Assembly (NCBI GenBank): GCA_964019165.1
Contig: OZ025277.1
Span: 134,001 to 198,000, forward strand
Length of the DNA: 64,000 nt
Direction: 5' to 3'
From: Mastigias papua
Taxonomy: Eukaryota; Cnidaria; Scyphozoa; Rhizostomeae; Mastigiidae
The stretch's first letter is position 1. Each line of letters begins with the position of its first letter. Below the pieces are notes generated by a model. That model was given only the letters and a program-made list of their open reading frames with translations, was not told where the DNA came from and made no database searches. Positions 60,832 through 64,000 of the stretch are shown piece by piece. The position numbers were made by a program, and so were the translations under genes.

Positions 60832-61094
60832 AACTCTGTTTATGTCTTCTTAACTCTATTTAACACTGCCCAAGTTTTTCACCATGCTCAACTTTTTCAA
60901 CAAGCTCAGCTTTTTCAACATGCTCAACTTTCTCACCATCCTCAACATTATCAATATGCTCAGCTTTCTCACCAGCTGAACATTTTCAACATGCTCAACT
61001 TTCTCACCATGCTCAACATTTTCAACATGCTCAACTTTTTCAACGTGTTTAATTTTTTTGAGTTAAATAGAGTTAAGAAGACATAAATAGAGTT
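60832..61094. repeat. Foldback element enclosing an 18-bp minisatellite
   Basis: Arms 60832-60864 and 61062-61094 are inverted repeats (AACTCTGTTTATGTCTTCTT with one or two differences). Between them are about eleven copies of an 18-bp unit, CTCAACTTTTTCAACATG, with variants. The open frame through it is a by-product of the unit length. Confidence 0.8.
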
Positions 61095-62002
61095 CAGGTA
61101 AAACTTACGGACCTTAGTCCCTTCAAATTTCGCCTGCTTTCAATTTTCGCCTCCTAAGGGGTGAAAATTAAAGGGAGCTACTTGGGACTATTTTTTGCAA
61201 GGAGCGACAACTAACAGGAGCTAATTATGATTATTTTTGGAAGGGGGTGGAAGGACTTAAAAAGCAGAGTGAGCAAAGATAAAGTGTTGCGTTTGAATTA
61301 TATATCGAATTTTACTGGTTAAAATGGCACTATAAACGATATTAACTCCAAAAATCCTTTCCATGAAAATCTGTGATAACAGATGTACCCGTGGGATTTT
61401 AGGCCGTAGAGAGGCATTTAATTTAAGCCCAGACACACTACTTCGTGACTCTCAGTGTAGAGTGCAATAGCATTTCGGATGTCCTTTCGCCCTCATTTCC
61501 TGTGCAAATAAGAAATGACAGGAAAATTGTGATAATTGTTAGATTGTTGATCTTTCATGACAAGTCTATTGTTTACATGTCCCTTTCATCACACAAAGAG
61601 CCTTCTATGCTTGGTGAGCGGATTTACGAAACAGTGTACCTTGTGGAAACTGCGGGAATGGAAAATGCCAGAAGAACTTGCGGATTGTTAGTGGTTAAAG
61701 TTGAGTTGACAGGTCCATAGATTGGGTAGCATCCAACAATGTAGGGTACATCGCAGTCCATGAAGAGGGATGAAATTATGAGCGTTCTGCGAATACTTGC
61801 ATCATATTGATAGGAGGCAGTGTTACGCAGTTGAAACAGTAGGATTTGAGTGCAAAGCAACGGCTCGTCGAGTTGTAACAGCGGGAAATTTCACCAATTG
61901 GACGTTGATCTTTGAGGGAAAAAGGATTACAGGTCTAATTTCACAAGATCGTTTAACGAATTTCGTACTGGTAGCTATGACTTTTCCATATACTGGATTG
62001 TG
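61095..62002. other. Upstream flank of the 62-kb ORF; no gene recognised
   Basis: 61110-61255 contains repeated AAGGG(A)GCTA/TTTTCGCCT words that look like a dispersed repeat. A frame at 61445-61720 has no motif. A promoter for the next ORF may lie here but is not identifiable. Confidence 0.4.
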
Positions 62003-62974
62003 ATGGGAGACTCGACGAGAAAGAGTAGATCAACGAAAAAAACGAAAAATTCAATAGGATGTCTTCTTTTACGTCGTTCTCGTCGAAGAGCAAATAGCGA
62101 ACCTCCGAAAGGAAAGCGGTTTGACAGAGAGAAAACATGCAGTCCTAGGACATTGAAGCCACGTAAAATACCAAGAGATGAAGCTTATTCTCAGGCAAGA
62201 CACTCTGAATCAGATAGCGGATTTCTATCGTTTGAAAGTATTGGATCAAAGCGAAGCAATGTATTTTATCCGTCAGTGAATCATATAACTAGAACTAATG
62301 AAAACAAGAAAGATAGGGACATTGCGACATACGAAGCACCAGTTTTGTTTGAGGATCACGGTTATGAGAATCAAGCAGAAATTGTCGATGTAAACGATAA
62401 TAGTTTTCGTGAATTCTATCAACAAGGTAGACAGTTTGACTTGGACAGGCTTTCTCTTGCCTCATCTACTGTTTGTGTACGGTGCTCTTGTTTACCCAGA
62501 TTTTTCAAATCACGGCATGCAAATAATTCAACTGGGGAGAATAGCGATAATTCAACTGGATCATACTCACATAAATTTGAAGACAGTCTATTTGATTTGA
62601 GGGGTAGCAGTTTATTACGAACAATTTCGGATTTGCGCAGTTCTATGACTGAAGGATCAAACAGGGACAAAGAAAGATGTTTTCTTAAGCTTGTTTATAG
62701 TGAGCATTGTTGTGTTGACCCCCGTATTTGTAATAAAGAGAAATTTGCAGCTTTGAATTCACATTTACGGACTCTTGTAGACTGTATGCCTCAAAGTTTC
62801 TGTGAATATGAAAGTAAGACGAGTTGGACCAATTGTATACTAAATGAAAGTGGGTACGTATCGCAGCGGCGAAATGCGGTGTGTGAAACAACGGATCGAA
62901 GTAGGGAAACTGTATGCAAGGCCTTTTGCAGTTTTATGACATTGAAAGCACTTCTAAGATATGACTTGCTGTGA
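62003..62974 (+). CDS. Unrecognised basic, Ser-rich protein
   Basis: Intact frame of 323 residues. ATG 62003 (GTGATGGGA context) is preferred because the frame upstream opens only about 90 bases earlier, after a TGA. The N-terminus (1-60) is strongly basic with LLLRRSRRRANSEPPKGKR, a possible nuclear localisation signal. Residues 70-90 contain SESDSGFLSFESIGS, a phosphorylation-prone stretch. Ser/Asn-rich low complexity follows around 175-195 (HANNSTGENSDNSTG). The C-terminal third (about 225-323) is Cys-containing and better ordered (CFLKLVYSEHCCVDP..CNKEKF, LVDCMPQSFCEYE). No transmembrane segment and no family I recognise. It may be a single-exon gene or the main exon of a spliced one. Confidence 0.5.
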   Translation: MGDSTRKSRSTKKTKNSIGCLLLRRSRRRANSEPPKGKRFDREKTCSPRTLKPRKIPRDEAYSQARHSESDSGFLSFESIGSKRSNVFYPSVNHITRTNENKKDRDIATYEAPVLFEDHGYENQAEIVDVNDNSFREFYQQGRQFDLDRLSLASSTVCVRCSCLPRFFKSRHANNSTGENSDNSTGSYSHKFEDSLFDLRGSSLLRTISDLRSSMTEGSNRDKERCFLKLVYSEHCCVDPRICNKEKFAALNSHLRTLVDCMPQSFCEYESKTSWTNCILNESGYVSQRRNAVCETTDRSRETVCKAFCSFMTLKALLRYDLL

Positions 62975-64000
62975 AATTTGATCCTGGAATATGATGCAGT
63001 TGGATTTTCCTCGGTGGTACAACAGGAATGCGTAGGTTATTAACACAACCTGTCATGGCTGTCGGTACTGATAATAGTCTTCACGCTGTATGATCACTTA
63101 GCAGTACCTAAGCAACATGTAAGCAAGGTAACCTGGCAATAATGAAGTCCAAGGTAACGTTCCGAAGATTTGTATCTGGTAATGAAAAAGTTGTGAGTGC
63201 CAACGAAATAAAATTTAGAGTCTGGACTCTAGTATTTGGATAATAAAACAGGAAGGACAGTCACGCGTAATGTGAACACTTCAATAGGCACTGGCGAACC
63301 GAAGCACTGAAATGGAAACACGCGGGGCAGGGAGCATATTTCTAAACTTGGGAAAGGGACTGGAGGTCCACTTACAGGTACGGAACTAGAGAGTTTTGAG
63401 GGAGGGGTCTAATCATCAAAAAGGTCACACTATACACCTAGAAAAGGATGTATCTTGAAATGGTGTTTTTAGATTTGGAAACAAAAGAAATCGTACCAAA
63501 GTTTCATGATTTTGTTACTTTCATGTGAAGCAGAGATTATAAGCAGGTCTATGTAACAAACATGCAACAGACAGTCAAGATTCTCCAAGAAAAAGGGCAC
63601 TTTCTCGTTTGAGGAAAATTCAGTGACTAGACCTCCAGGACCTACCCTGTAGTTGTGTGCCTGACTCCAGAGTGCTTACTACATGGGAGTCTTGCTGATG
63701 TAGGGGCCTAGTTTTTGACCAATATCATATAAGAGAACTTTGTAGACAGAGGTTTAGAAAATCTAGTACTATCTATAAAACCATCCAATTAGGTTAAGGA
63801 GCAAGGACAGTTATAGTGTGGGGCAGAGGGGGAGATTGGCCCCCTGCCCTTAGACAATAGGGGGAAGAGGTGTTGCCCTTTTGAGTAATGATAGCACATT
63901 CTTTATATATGACATCTTGTCAAGAACATTTCATTATGCTTATAATATAACACTAGAAAGTAACATGTTTGGTGCACTGTATGACAGAGTTTACCCCTTT
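62975..64000. other. Downstream flank, nothing recognised
   Basis: Non-coding, AT-rich, no repeat or RNA gene seen to the window end. Confidence 0.45.

Noticed and set aside
60826..61086. 86-residue ORF with HAQLFQQAQL repeats
   Set aside because: It is the translation of the 18-bp minisatellite inside a foldback element.

Overview
This is a window of AT-rich, repeat-dominated invertebrate (metazoan) genomic DNA. The evidence is a spliced egl-9/EGLN-type prolyl hydroxylase gene with a MYND finger, a very diverse transposon load (RTE, CR1/Jockey-like and RLE-type LINEs, Penelope-like elements, Tc1, pogo/Tigger, Mutator-like and Harbinger-like DNA elements), tRNA-derived SINEs, and long (AT)n arrays. 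No bacterial operon signal is present. I cannot name the phylum from sequence alone; the mix is what I would expect in a cnidarian, a sponge or another non-bilaterian or lophotrochozoan animal.

Layout. 1-1155: 5'-incomplete Mutator-like transposase. 2009-5310: LINE remnant, then a 27-bp minisatellite that has taken two TA-target transposons, one carrying pogo transposase and HIRAN fragments. 7850-20545: a stack of LINEs. A CR1/Jockey-like LINE is itself hit by a poly(A) retro-insertion and a 114-bp hairpin. Next come an antisense RLE-type LINE with three nonsense mutations and two sense RLE-type LINE copies, all meeting at (TTA)n repeats. 21140-22700: Penelope-like (PLE) 3' end with GIY-YIG endonuclease, inverted termini with hammerhead-like cores, and (AT)n. 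26246-27352: a single-exon secreted DUF2961/GH172-like gene (minus strand). 28612-31420: a second pogo-like element with divergent transposase and HIRAN ORFs. 31560-33829: RTE LINE. 35590-37285: a second PLE. 37653-45946: the EGLN gene, two exons, with a 7.3-kb intron packed with SINEs, (AT)n arrays, PLE termini, a 264-bp tandem repeat combining a hammerhead-like core with a tRNA-like region, and a complete but dead Tc1 element. 46030-61094: MITEs, LINE fragments, a Harbinger-like element and a 3.7-kb Mutator-like element with 1,079-bp arms. 62003-62974: an unrecognised basic, Ser-rich ORF.

Probable host genes are therefore few: EGLN, the DUF2961 protein and perhaps the 62-kb ORF. The most interesting candidates are (a) two pogo/Tigger-like elements that both carry a HIRAN-domain ORF head-to-head with the transposase, each with boundaries supported by a reconstructed empty site, and (b) the 264-bp tandem/inverted repeat joining a hammerhead-like core to a tRNA-like pol III promoter. 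All protein and family assignments are from memory of family motifs; no database search was run.
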